Source of the DNA: Tillus elongatus
Lineage: Eukaryota; Arthropoda; Insecta; Coleoptera; Cleridae
Length of the DNA stretch: 64,000 nt
NCBI GenBank assembly: GCA_964006375.1
Contig: OZ023269.1
Span: forward strand, 125,675,723-125,739,722
Reading direction: 5' to 3'
The notes under the pieces are model-generated. The model did not search any database. It was given only the letters and a program-made list of their open reading frames with translations, and was not told the origin of the DNA. Shown here in pieces: positions 12,310 through 25,199 of this stretch (the first letter of the stretch is position 1; every line of letters starts with the position of its first letter). Position numbers and translations under genes: made by a program.

Positions 12310-13170
12310 GTCTCACTTACTCTTTGATTCCATTTTAATGTTATCTGATCAGATTGTGTAATTCCAATATATATTTTAGCGACTTTTTGTTGAAAATGCA
12401 AGATAAGCACTTTTAAGACTTTTAATTCAAGTTTAATAGTAGCTGTTGTTGCCCTTAGTTGGTAAAACCGTGCCACAGTTAACATAGATGTAGAGATTTG
12501 TGACATGAGAAGAGGTTGTTTTCTTCTCTACAACCGGATTAAATTTTTACAGCATCAACAGGCAAAATAATTTGCTATGTGAAGCCACAGAAAAAGTATC
12601 TAGTTCTGTGTTTAGATCAGATTTTGAATATTTTTTAATTTATTTGATTTATTTCTATTTATATTAGTTAATTGTCTTTTAGAAAATGTTCTTTTAATAG
12701 AGAATTTTCTTATAAATGAATTTAATGAATTTAATGCGAATTTTTGTATGAAAAATTGTTCAATTGATGGAACATTTTTTAAAGGAAATTCGTCGAAAAT
12801 AAGGTTTCAATGGATTTTTGTGCAAACAAATTATTTTATTTTCAATTTTAATTAGATTAGGTATATAATTTGAATTTTATATATTATTTATTTAATTTAT
12901 TTTTATTAGCGAATTTTCTTGTACAAAATGTTCTTTTAGTAGCGAATTTTCTTATAAATGAATTTAATGAACTTTGAAGAAACATTTGAGAATTTTTGTA
13001 TGAAAAATAATTCAATTGACACAAAATTTTTTAAACGAAATTCGTCGAAAATAAGGTTTTAATGAATTTTCCTGCAAACAAATTATTTTATTTTCAATTT
13101 TAATTACAGATTAGGTATATAATATGAATTTTATGTATTCTTTTAGCAGAATTTTGGGTAAAAAATATTT
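12310..13170 (+). repeat. Dispersed repeat D (second locus)
   Basis: Parallel to 4195-4900 in the first part. A second tandem sub-block (about 12905-13170) resembles 5085-5350. It contains GCGACTTTTTGTTGAAAATG, CTACAACCGGAT, CAAACAAATTATTTTATTTT and TTTTAATTACAGATTAGG. It is non-coding as far as I can see. 11790-12309 shows no recognisable feature. Confidence 0.65.
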
Positions 13171-13199
13171 AGAAAAATTCAATGCATGCTTTCATTAAT

Positions 13200-13275
13200 A
13201 AAAGACATATCAGCCATTAAAAATATTTTTATGAAAATCCACTACCATAACGCACTTGCTGCGTCCAGACTTCTT
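13200..13275 (+). repeat. TA-core/C-type right terminus, abutting next copy
   Basis: Contains TTTTTATGAAAATCCACTAC, CATAACGCACTTGCTGCGTC and CAGACTTC, directly followed by the left end of the next TA-core repeat. This gives a head-to-tail junction with no gap. Confidence 0.75.
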
Positions 13276-14112
<837 letters not shown>

Positions 14113-15667
14113 TTATTTTTTCGGGTAAATAATAGTTTTTTAAAAATTTTCAGAAATTAAAGCGAAAATTAAAATAGTCCACAGAAAAGATTTGAAAATG
14201 TGTTATCATAACGTGCTTGTTTGTATTGGAATTTTTATTAATCACGTTGAGGTTAGTCATAGTATTTATTCCTAGTTATATAAGCGAAACATAAATTTCA
14301 TCACTAGGTAGTACCGTAATCGGCTTTGAATTTGCAATAATTTATAATTTTAATGACTTTCAGTTATCATAAAAACTCAAAGCACATATCTGAAGACAAG
14401 ATCATATACGAAATAAATGTCTTCCCCACCTAGGTAAAAGTATAAAATATATCAAATGAGTAATATATATTAGCAAAACCGGCAAATAATTAATTTTAAA
14501 ACATTATAGCCAACATAAAAGCAAGAATGGCATTTGTTGACAAAAGCATATATTAGTATTAACAGTAACAGCTTATGTTTCAGCAAAATGGTTTTATAGC
14601 CATATACAATGTAAACAACGTGAACAGAATAACCCGCCCTATATTTAATAGACTACGTGATTTCTTTGCATTTTCGATGAAGTCGTAATTCAATATGAAC
14701 GCTGCGTAATTCTGCAACAGCTGTCAAAAGGGCTGAACAACACAACCTTGTCAAAAATAAGTTATAATTCCTTTAGTAAAATTGGTTCAGCCACGGACAT
14801 TATAAGACTGGTTTGTTACATCAGCTTACAAAAACGATATTAAAACAGTTTTCTTCTAACATAAATATTATTATTATTACTTTATTGGTCAAAATTGTAC
14901 AGGTATCCATAAAACAATACGTTGAGTATAGATGTGCTGTATTTTGTGACATAAAGTTCATCCACAAATACTTCAGGGGCGGACCCTCAATAAGTGCGCC
15001 CGTGCGCGCCCCCTGCCGCCTGCCGTGGAAAAAATAGTATTTGTGCTATGCTATATTTTAATAAATTTTTATTTACTTTTTTACCTCCTGCATTCAACAA
15101 AGAAAACTGGTATATCGAGGATCGCAGAGAGTTGGCAGCCATTAATACAGAATACAGAATAAGTCATAAGTATAGTGTTAATCGTTGCAGACGTTATATA
15201 CATCCATATTCATATAAGGCAGTCAGGCGGCGGTGTGTATTTTTCGGTGCTCTCCAGGAAATGCGATACTTCAGTGCGAAATGATCACCGATCATCGTCG
15301 ACCAAATAAGCAATCTGTTGTGCGCTATAAAATTACACACTTCCAGTTTGTAGTGGACTTTTGGTAGAGCGTGTGTACCTACTACCTGGTAATTTTCGTC
15401 TTCGCGTCAGATTGATTTTTAATTAGATCATTTCGTTGTTGTTTACATGTTCTAACAAGACAATTATTACTATTATGATGGCCACTACTTCGGCTTGCTT
15501 AATAAGTGGACAAAATAATTGTGATACTGTGATTAATGCAGTGGATAATATTATAAATTTAAAGGTTAACTTTTTAAGGGACTCTTTAATTACTATAACC
15601 TTTAACTAACTAGAGGAAAATTTGGTGAGTAGTTAATAATAATTAAGTTTAGTAAGTAGGTTTTTTT

Positions 15668-15800
15668 AGTGAATTTTTATTTTGAAAAAATCACTAATAG
15701 AGAGGTCTCGATGGTGAGACTTTGCAAAAAAATTTTCAAATGAGCGCGAACTAGGACCCCTAGAACCAATATCCGGGGTCAGTTTCAATTTTTATATGTT

Positions 15801-15893
<93 letters not shown>

Positions 15894-16513
15894 ATGTATG
15901 TATCCAACCGCTAACTAAAAAAATAATTAACCGATTTCGATGAAACTCGGTAACTGCCTTTCTTTTATTAATGGCTTGGGTAAGTTTGTTAGCCAGAAAA
16001 ATCGTACAAGGCTTTCCGAAAAAATTTTGAGTTTTCTTCTGAGAAAAATTTTTTTCTCCGAAAAATACCAAGTTATTTTAATGAAATTTGGTGGATATGT
16101 TGCACTATGTAAGACCCTACTATACACCAAAATTAAACTTTCTAAGTTTATAGAAAATTAGGTTTTTCAAATTTTGAATTTGAAATTTTTTTTATCAAAA
16201 AATTACAAAGTTATTTTAATGAAATTTGGTGGCTGTATTGCCTTGATAAAGACCTTACTACTTACCAAAATTCAACGTTATAAGTTTATAGAAAATTAAG
16301 TTTTTCAAATTTTGAGTTTTCTTTCGAAAAAAATTTTTTTCTCCTAAAATTAAAAAGCTATTTTGATGAAATTTGGTGAATATTTTTCCCTGAGTAAGAC
16401 CCTACTATGCACCAAAACTCAACTTTCTAAGTTTGTATAAACTTGAATTATTCAAATTTGAAGCATTTAATAAAAATTTACTAGCATAACGCACTCGCTG
16501 CATCCCGAACTTT
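15668..16513 (+). repeat. TA-core repeat (copy 5) nested in hAT-like element
   Basis: Left hairpin AGTGAATTTTTATTTTG/AAAAAATCACTAATAG, standard arm, (TA)n 15805-15879 followed by (TG)n, right arm AATTAACCGATTTCGATGAAA. Three diverged units follow (ATGAAATTTGGTGG at 16081 and 16219, a variant at 16366). The end is ATAACGCACTCGCTGCATCC plus a T run. Both ends lie in T runs. Confidence 0.78.
15805..15900. repeat. (TA)n(TG)n compound microsatellite
   Basis: TA to 15879, then TGTGTG and TATGTATGTATC, forming the core of the nested TA-core repeat. Confidence 0.95.
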
Positions 16514-16599
16514 TTTTTTCTTGCGCACCCTCAATGCATTAAGGCACAATCCGCTACTGGAATACTTATATAATACCTGAAAGAAATAGGGATTATGTA

Positions 16600-17408
16600 A
16601 AGAGTGTTCTGCAAACCCTTAAGTTTCAGCTTGAGTTTACCTTCATTTTACTAAAATATTTCCAGAAAATTCATTTCAAATAAACCCCTTCTCTGATGCT
16701 TTGGCAGTGGGTTTAGTTAAGTTTATGGGTTAACGGTCTATAATTTTTAGCTAATTTTCGAAGAAACAACTCGTTAATGAGGAGACCGCGACTTTTGAAT
16801 TCTAAAAAAATTGCCATAAATGAACGCAAACTAGGCCCCCTAGAATACGGGTTTACTTTCTGTTTACATATATACAGGGTGACGCATTTCTACGGTAAAC
16901 CTCAATATAATTGTTATTATGCAAGCTACGAGAAAAAATTGTATACGTTACTTACAGAGTGTCTTGAGCTACATCTTTTAGAATTATTTTGACAATCACA
17001 GGGCGGCCCATAAGTCGTTGCTGATACCTACAATTTTCTTTTAAACATTCCTTATTGCATTTTTCATCGAAATATGATGTATGTTAAAAAAAATCGAGAC
17101 GCAGTAAGTGCGTTTTGGTAGCGAATTTTCATTAAATGCTTCAAAATTTAATAACTCAATTTGCTATTAACCTAAGGTTCGTCGGCTAGGAAACGAGTTT
17201 TCTCGGAAATATTTTAAGTTTATTTCCGGAAAATGTTTGTACATTTTCAAACAATAAGTTATTTTGATATAATATGGTACATTGTTTCTACTATCTGGGT
17301 TATACCGGTGACCAAATTGATGCCTGCTTGCATTAAAGAGACATATTTGCTATTTAAAACATTTTTATGAAAATCACTTCCATAACGCACTTGCTGCGTC
17401 CAGACTTT
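16600..17408 (+). repeat. B repeat with embedded 0.3-kb C element
   Basis: Upstream block: TTTACCTTCATTTTACTAAAA and CTCTGATGCTTTGGCAGTGG. The B left hairpin TAGCTAATTTTCGAAG.. follows at 16747, then GAGGAGACCGCGACTTTTG, ACATATATACAGGGTGACGC and GGCCCATAAGTCGTTG. A C element fills 17094-17408. Other B copies: 30960-31640 (-), 44224-44848 (+), 49925-50545 (-), 55540-56235 (+), 58190-58985 (+) and 61349-61690 (-, partial). The B left end resembles the TA-core left end, so the two families share ancestry. 14113-14965 holds no recognisable feature. Confidence 0.7.
17094..17408. repeat. C element: ~315 bp with ~37-bp terminal inverted repeats
   Basis: Left end GAGACGCAGTAAGTGCG then TTTTGGTAGCGAATTTTC. 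Right end GAAAATCACTTCCATAACG then CACTTGCTGCGTCCAGAC. The two are complementary over about 37 bp. The interior has CCTAAGGTTCGTCGGCTAGG and TTTTCAAACAATAAGTTATT. The same structure is at 30967-31265, 44529-44848, 49928-50241, 55926-56232 and 58678-58981. Each end equals the right end of the TA-core repeat. Confidence 0.72.
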
Positions 17409-17937
17409 TACTTGTTTATTATGACAAATTAATAATACAATGTATTATACAAAGGAGCATAATACGCTTGTGCTTGTGATAGAAATGCAGGTTAAAATAC
17501 AAACTTTTCCCAGACTAGGACTTTGAACCACTGACAGTTGTTATTTCGACATTTTTCTAACATTATTAAATGTGCTGCTTTCTGATAACTGGGGCTAATG
17601 CTTGTTTTATGATATTATTTTCAAGGCAGATACAGACACAGCTTCTAACTGTGTACTATTTGGGAATCTTTGCTTACATTTTTACCATAATTAAAATATT
17701 AAAGATGGCTTGACAGTAACTTTAATTAAATAAACTACTTTTTCAGCGAAAAAATTAGCTAATATGATTACTAGTTATTCTATATAAGTACTAGAAGTTT
17801 TAAGAGTGTTGACATACCCATCTCAAAAACTGTAATTAAAACAAAGTTGATTTAATTGCACTAAACTAAAGTTCCACAATTATAAGGACATCTCAGAAGG
17901 GCTTTCAGATTTGAAAAATTTCTTATAGACGTATATA

Positions 17938-17972
17938 TGTGTGTGTATTTATGTGTGTGTGTGTGTGTGTGT
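17938..17972. repeat. (TG)n microsatellite
   Basis: TGTGTGTATTTATG followed by an uninterrupted TG run. A (TTC)n run also occurs at about 18127-18146. The rest of 17409-18580 shows no recognisable gene or element. Confidence 0.85.
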
Positions 17973-18599
17973 TAAAACTGTATAGGTATGGCTTCAGATG
18001 AGTCGATTAGCCACAGGTCATCGATTTATGGGTGTACTTTCTGACATCATAAAGCCAGAAGGAAGAGGTATATATTTTATATTGTAAGATTCTAAGGTAT
18101 TAGCGGAGTCGATTTAGAGGTTATATTCTTCTTCTTCTTCTTCTTTGTTAATGACGTATGTTAGTTTCGAGGTTATGCTTAGAACGCGCACGTTTCTCTC
18201 ATAACTCCTGCCGGTTAACAAATGACAAATAGTGGTGTTGTCAGATTAAACTAGGGGAGGGAGATGGCTTTTAAATACAGTGAAAATAGGAAGCTTAATA
18301 TTTTTACATAATAAAACGTAATTATAGATTGCTTTTAAACAAATTGAATCACTTTCATTGAAATTTTTATTTATTGACATTTTTATATCTTCAGATTCAG
18401 ATGAAAGTTGTCGTAAATGGCAACCCCGCTGATTGTTTATTGTGACATATTTTCGTAGCCTGCCCCTTTAAAGCTTAATTTGGAGATTTTGTTCGCAATG
18501 GCAGCCTGATTTATCTGTCTGACCTTGTCTAACATTATAGGCATCAATTCAGAGGTAATTTCAGGTCAAGATTATTTATTTTTTAGTTAGTTATAACTC

Positions 18600-18727
18600 A
18601 AGATTTACTTAACCCACTGAATTCAAATTTGGTAGACAGGACCACTTATATGATATTTACGTGCTCATAAAGAAGGGGATTTCCAAATTTGGATGTGATT
18701 GGTCAAGTATCTTTTGAGTTATCGGTT

Positions 18728-18813
<86 letters not shown>

Positions 18814-18910
18814 CCCTAATTCGCGATCATCTGAAGAAATTTTCCAAAAGTCTTACCATCGATACCTCTCTAGTAGTGAATTTTCTTAATGAAAATTCAC
18901 TAAAACACGG
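18600..18910 (-). repeat. TA-core repeat (copy 6)
   Basis: Reverse orientation. The right arm ends TTTTGAGTTATCGG before (TA)n 18730-18812. The left arm follows with GAAGAAATTTTCCAAAAGTC and a perfect terminal hairpin TAGTGAATTTTC TTAAT GAAAATTCACTA (18885-18912). Confidence 0.75.
18730..18812. repeat. (TA)n microsatellite
   Basis: About 83 bp TA core of TA-core copy 6. Confidence 0.96.
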
Positions 18911-19114
18911 AACTTTTATAAAACTTTTCAAGTGGTAACTAAGATTATTGTCTATCCGTTAGCGAAATTTTCTCCCAATACGTTTAGCTGTTTATGTGTG
19001 ATTGAGCAAGAAACTTAAAAACACTTTATACAAAATTTTCTCTCCCATTTTACAGTTTTGATGGTTTATTTTCGGAAAATGCTGATACATGTATTTTATT
19101 ATTTAGAACTATAC

Positions 19115-19220
19115 CAATTTTCCGAAATTTCATCCCCTTAGGGGTGGGATTTCGGGATAAAAAGTATCCCATGTGTTAACCCTGGTCACGGTTTATCTAT
19201 TTGCCCAGTTTTATCCAAAT
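19115..19220 (+). repeat. LINE 3'-UTR-like fragment (possibly RTE type)
   Basis: Contains CCCCTTAGGGGTGGGATTTC, GGGATAAAAAGTATCCCATG and CAGTTTTATCCAAATCCGTT. This phrase order is typical of the 3' ends of insect RTE-like retroposons. No coding part or target duplication is seen, so the class is a guess. A separate dispersed repeat (about 19300-19400, GGAGAACCCAATCCATCACA) recurs at 56410-56510. Confidence 0.4.
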
Positions 19221-20189
19221 CCGTTTAATAAGCACACTTGGAAAACCCAAATTACAACACACTTTAAAAAATCTGATGATCTGGAACCTGTGATGAGCAC
19301 TGATAAGTACAATTCGGAGAACCCAATCCATCACAATACAATTTTGAGAACTGACAATCGTTTCGATAACGAAGTAAGATTTATTAGAGGAATTAATGAA
19401 CAGTTTATTCATCATTCTGATGACGCTAACTTTGTAGCGAAACGATGGCTAGGTCTGAAAACTGTATTATGATAAATTGCGTTTCCCAGATTGTACTCAC
19501 GTATAAAAGTGTGTTGGAAATTGCAGCAGGATTTTGCAGATCTTTGTTTGATGCAATATTTTCTTCTAGAGCTCACCTTGTTTATATTATGCCGTGGTCA
19601 GTAAGCAATAAAATCTTATGAAACTGAAACAATACTGTGCCACACATGGATTATGTTGCACTCACCTTTATACGACTCCGCAGATGTTATTAGCAAAGAA
19701 GTATGCTGTACATACTACACGATATAACTTAACACAATGGAAATATAAATCATCCTTAAATTAGTACGTTTGACATAGAATTAAACTGAATGTTGAATGA
19801 TTGACAGGTATACAAGTTAACTAACTCCTTATTTACGTCATACTTAACTCCGTAGACGACAATGGAAGGGTTGTTATGCAGTTCTGGCAGTTAAAGTTAC
19901 AGAGATGATGCAATAAATATTTAAATTTAAAAAAAAAATGTATTTCCCATTATCAATATTCTTCCGTTGTTTTCAATTGCCAACTTCTGGCGTAAAAATT
20001 CATTTATGACGTCACCTATTTCCAAAGGGGGACGTCATCATAAGTTTTTAAATGACAACCATATTTTTCTGCTGTTTTTCCATAGACCTGCTTACTACTT
20101 AAAAAAATTGGTCCCTTACATAACAATTTTTTGGAAGAATAGCATTGTTTACTTTAAAAACTGGAAACGTAAGTTTAATGGAAAAAATT

Positions 20190-20800
20190 ATTGAACCAAG
20201 AAAAACAAACAAAATTTAGAGCAAATGTTCAAATTGTTCTTCATCTCCCATTTGGCGCTGACCGATACAAGTTTAAACACTTTTTACACTGCGCTCAAAA
20301 ATGTCAAGACCAATTTGCTCCACTTCAGCGCGAGTTTTTTGCTGTAGCTCCTCTAAATTATTTGGTTTGTCGAAATAAACTTTCGATTTTAAATAACCCC
20401 ACACAAAAAATCCAAGGGAGTCACGTCTGGGGAACGGAGTGGCCACCCAATTTCTCCTCGACGTCCTATACATCTTTCAGTACATGTGGCATCAAGATAT
20501 TGACGGACGTCTACAATAAAGTGAGGAATCTTGCTGAAACCAAATAACTTGATGGGGCACATCTGCCTCGTGATTATTTTACTGAGCTGGCACTTAATTC
20601 AATCGCAAGAAATTCAGGTATCGTGCTGCTGTAAGAGCTTCTTTAAAAAAGGAAAGCCCTATAAATGAGGATTTTTATGACCAATATCTTGAATTGCACG
20701 ATATACTGCCACATTTGCGCAAAAAGTGGCTTCGTCAGAAAGAGAATGTTCTGAAGAAAATTGGGAACTTCATCGTAGCGCAACATTAATTGTCCACAAA
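20190..20800 (-). pseudogene. Mariner-like transposase relic
   Basis: On the minus strand, in three frames: NILFLTEATFCAN-like first catalytic block (about 20700-20760), then an interrupted middle. A third-Asp block follows at about 20390-20450 (GWPLRSPDVTPLDF, with Asp 42 positions after the expected second Asp by alignment to 1786-2874). The C-terminal stretch is KSKVYFDKPNNLEELQQKTR (about 20325-20390). Multiple frameshifts and stops are present, and no inverted ends were found. Same superfamily as 1786-2874 but a different lineage. 19480-20190 has no recognisable feature. Confidence 0.72.
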
Positions 20801-23109
20801 ACTATATAATTATTAATAAATCTCAGAGCTTGGATTCATGAGTCGAAAAATGCATCACTTTGTTAATAAAATTTGTATGAGCTTTATTACGAGATTCAGG
20901 TTTTTTTTCTTAATAATGAAATGGATTTCAAATACAAATGGATAATTTATTAACAAAATTTAAATAACAAACAAATTAGAACAGTTTTTTTTAAAAATTA
21001 GGAATAGAAATATTGCTTAACTATAAAATTCTTATTAATATTACAAATTCTTAACAATAATCAAACTTCCCTTAAAGGGTACTCACGATTTTTATGCAGG
21101 TACAATCCTTTTTATTTATTTATTAAATTATTACTATTTTTTTGTTAATTGCTTTATAGCTATTGAGCTACATAAGTTCCATTCACCAACCTTTAAATGT
21201 CACTTGAAGTATTTGCCTCCATGTGTTTTAATAGTTATTCTGTCCACTATACATTTGGGTTATGTGTATGGTTTCTGGGTCTAATTTCGTTTTTACGGCT
21301 TCTTCTTTCAATCAGATGAAGATTAAAAAAAACCCTTGCCTAGTCTAATGGCAGTTGACAGTTTGGTTTTTATTTATATTTAATATTTACTAATAAAATT
21401 CCAACAAGAATTCATTAATTTACCACATATTCTCCAGTTTCCATTATTTGATTGAATAATATTTGTTACAATATAGTTATTAATAATAATCAGATCGCAG
21501 AAATAAACAGGTAAGTTGACACTTGTCAAACTTATTTAATTATTTTCCTTTAAAAATATAACCTAAAATTGTTGAGAATAAATGCTGGAAATCAATTAAA
21601 ATTCTGATGTGCTCCCTTTAGCTACTTAAATTCAACTGCCTCGATAAAATAAATCGACATTTATTTTATATAAAAACAGAAAAAAATTGAATTAGCGTCC
21701 TGACGCCATGTTATATAGACCTGCTTATTTAGGATTTTTTTTTATATTACAGCTAGCCAAACATGCTATACTTTAAAAGACAGCTTGTTGAAACTGCGTA
21801 TTTTGATACCCCATACATGTGGTTTCATTATACCGTATGTTCTTCATTTTAATGGCAAAGTTGCCATTTTTTCAAAATTGACAATTGTCATAAATATGAA
21901 AATTACTGACCGCTAATCTTTATAATACACAAATTATATAATGAAAAACTTATTCTAGACAATTTTCTGATTACATAGAGCTATTTTACATGTGATTTGG
22001 TTCAATGATAATCTTATAATCTATACATGAAATTTGTAATTCTTTTATCTGTTGACATTTCAATTTCCAGTCCAAAATTGTTTATAATAATCTACTTACC
22101 TACAATTATAAATATATACAGTCATCAAAAATACAGTTTAATACACTATTATATCAAATATTATACATAAGCCGTCCTTTCGTAACATGATGTTCGACAA
22201 TTGTTAAAAGTTGCATTTTTCTTTCATTTTCCCTTATTGTCGTTGCTACTATGTTACTCTATTATCTAATCAACCAAATGCTTTCAAATTATTAGCTCTG
22301 TTTTGAATTTACAGGTATTATCAAATTTTGTGGAAATTCCGAAATGCCATATTGTGTATATTTTGAAATGACATGCACTATCAATTTGGAAATTATATGG
22401 ACGTCACACTGATATGGACCACAATATATATAGTTACTATTTATGGTTTCTGTCAATTTTGATCATAAAAATTGCTGTGGAAAGGAGTTTTCCTTATTAT
22501 GTTATAATTATACTGGACCACATCTCAAAATAACAGGTAATCTATAATATGTCAATAATTTCTGATTGCCATACCTTCATATCATTCTAATCATGTTGTG
22601 TTCGTATTTTTCCACACATTTTATCCTATTTGCTTCCTAAATTAATTGAAGTTTATTGTTATAGTGCCAAAGTTTATCACTCTGACGATTTGTTTGCTGC
22701 GTTTAACGCACCTATCAAGATGGAGACGTGATTCAGTCACGGAATGCTGATCTTTTATTTTAATTAGCTGCAGTGATCTCGTCTACTGCTTTATTAAATT
22801 TAATATTTTAATTTTGAATGTATAGTCTTTGGAAAATACACTTTTTTTATGTAAGTCGCACACTTTGATCTCAAATACTGTTTTTATATGATATTTTTGA
22901 TATTATCATGCATTAAGGTGTTTATTTTTATTTATTTTGATTTGAATACTTAGCCCCTTCCATGCTTATCGACTTTTGTTTTTAAATTCCCCCTTTTTAA
23001 CCCGTCTGGCAAGACATACTGTAATAAGAATTACGTACATTTTCCAAGATTTTCTCTTTTCATTTTTCTAAGTTTAGATGCATTGCTGGTACATTAAAAA
23101 TTACCATAG

Positions 23110-23111
<2 letters not shown>
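20801..23111. other. AT-rich sequence, no feature recognised
   Basis: 2.3 kb of AT-rich DNA with no open frame showing a recognisable domain, no element ends that I can pair, and no tRNA-like motifs. It could be old, decayed repeats or intergenic/intronic sequence. Confidence 0.5.

Positions 23112-23189
<78 letters not shown>
23112..23189. repeat. (TA)n microsatellite
   Basis: About 78 bp of TA followed by TGTATGAATGTG. TATAGAAAGTTGGTACCATAACAC-like sequence follows, a weak match to a TA-core right end. 23190-23815 has no recognisable gene. Confidence 0.95.
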
Positions 23190-23194
<5 letters not shown>

Positions 23195-24303
23195 AATGTG
23201 TAAGCCATATCTATAGAAAGTTGGTACCATAACACAGTTTATACGTCCAGACTTGTAATTCTATTTTGGTTTTAAAAATCAAACGCAAACATAGTATGTA
23301 AAAGGTATGAATATAATAAAATTTATTTGACACATTCAACAAAATCTATTATCTGCATTTTTGATGCAAAAGTACATCGAACGTTCAATATCAGAATATA
23401 GTTACATTAAAATTTATTTTTAAATCTCTCTAGAACGTTATCATTATACAATGTATGGCATTTTTTTCACATTTAGGTGCCCATTATAATTAATGACTGA
23501 TTTTGCATCCACACGGTTACGCAAATTATTTCAGTTCATGCAATATTTGTTGTCTATGTTGTTTGCTTTTTATTATGGGATAGAACTGGATACAGGACTT
23601 CGAAATAATTAATAACATTGTGGATAGCGTTCTGTAAATGTTTGGACATTGTGATGCAATAAATGAGTAGAATTGTTTTGATGGATGGGTGCGATGAATT
23701 GCAGTATTTTGTTTACCTAAAAATGTAAGCCAAAGCCGCTACTTTTTACCATTTTACTTTATTTAAAAAGCATTTAATACTTTAAACCATTATTTGCACC
23801 TCACTCCTCAGATTTATACAGGGTGTTTCAAAAATGATGGTCTATGTTACAGGTGCACATTCAGCACACAAAAAATAAGACTATTTTTTCATATAAACAT
23901 GGGTCCGCAAATTTTTAGTTTTTTAAATACAGCGTGTTATAGTTATTTGTTTTTGTCAGTTTTTCACGAATAAGTCCAAGTCAAATTAAAAATTTGACGT
24001 GAAAATGTGCATGTGGGGTTTTCAAGGGCAATAAATTTAAATATGTTATTGTTAATAACAATTCTGGCAGAGGGCGCCACCTGTAAGACATGGCTTGCAT
24101 TCAATTGGATATAATTTTTTGACACCCAGTAATATCGACCTACCGTATAGCTACATTGCAGCCCTTATCAATTGTAAGCAAAAAATGTATATTTGATTTA
24201 AATCTCTCAGACACACCATTTTCGAGATATTTCAATTTTTGTATGTCGAATTAAGGTACTTAATGAGAAGCTTCATCCAGACAGCAAAATTTATTGATGA
24301 GGT

Positions 24304-24344
24304 GCCCTACGCGTTTCGGCTATATAATAGCCATCATCAGGGGC
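24304..24344 (-). ncRNA. Hammerhead ribozyme-like motif of Penelope-like element
   Basis: Minus strand: GCCC, CTGATGA, an extra T, stem II GGCTAT-TAT-ATAGCC, GAA, ACGCGT, A, GGGC. Stem I (GCCC/GGGC) and stem II (6 bp) are perfect. The core CUGANGA...GAA...A-U-H is present, and stem III is the self-complementary ACGCGU. The extra U after the CUGAUGA block departs from the consensus, so activity is uncertain. Penelope-like elements are known to carry hammerhead motifs in their terminal repeats. The same extra base occurs in the copies at 29685 and 46021. Confidence 0.62.
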
Positions 24345-25199
24345 AAATCTAAAAATTGTAATAAAAGGTCTGTCAGAAAACATTGTCTTCTGGTAGGCAA
24401 TTGTGCTGGTTTAAGCACAATGATCTCAAGTTAAACTCTACATACATCATCAAGACTAAAATCTACAGTCACATAGCAAAACATGTCTAAAACAGGTTAA
24501 AAAAGCAATGTTACATGCCGAACATAAAGTAAAAAACTACAAGTCAAACCAAAAGGTTAACTAATTCACACTAAAGTCAAAAACATGCAGTCAAAACGGG
24601 CTGAAGGCCATCATTATCAAAACCGAGCATAAGTTAAACGAGTTAAAACAGCTAGTTATTTAGTGCAAAAGCTAAAAAGTCAACATTGAATCTACAAAGC
24701 GAAAAAGGCAGTGGAGTGAACTGACAGAGCAAAACACAACAGGAGGCCACACAGTCAAGCAGAAACCCCATGAGAACTCATAAGGAGATTGAAAAATTCT
24801 ATAAAGAAGTGATACGAGAAAACAAAATGGCTTCAATACTTACTTTCTAATTCTTGAAAAAATTAGATTCAAACTATACACAGGTTGCCAAGGCTGGAGT
24901 CTTCATCTATTGCATCAGCGGTCCAACAACAACATACCCAAATGTGCCGGAAAATCGACTCATAGTGTCATTAAAACAATACAAACGACAACTCAAACAC
25001 AAGACGAGAGTGAACGTCATTAATGAAAACTGCAATAAAGCAGATGGCGCTGGTTTGACGGCGAAACGGTGAACCAAACGCAAGGACAGAACAGCGAAAA
25101 TGTCATGGACAAAACGCGGAGAGGAGGGGGAGCCACAGAACAGCCAACTTTGTATATGTTATGCTTCAGCCATAGAGGAACCATAGACTACTGGTAATA

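Larger units (their letters stand above)
14974..16559 (+). mobile_element. hAT-like non-autonomous element with 8-bp target duplication
   Basis: The left end CAGGGGCGGACCCTCAATAA and the right end (inverted CAGTAGCGGATTGTGCC, then CATTGAGGGTGCG) share the CAGNNGCGGA terminus and a CCCTCAAT/ATTGAGGG block. Flanks AAATACTT (14966-14973) and GAATACTT (16560-16567) match at 7 of 8 bases, as expected for a hAT insertion. No transposase domain is seen. Short open frames at about 14994-15284 and from ATG 15477 have no recognisable motif. A TA-core repeat (15668-16513) is inserted near the right end. The boundary call rests on short ends plus the flank match. Confidence 0.6.

Noticed and set aside
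19173..19472. 99-residue ORF in a dispersed repeat
   Set aside because: The repeat recurs at 56410-56510 without the frame, and no domain is seen.
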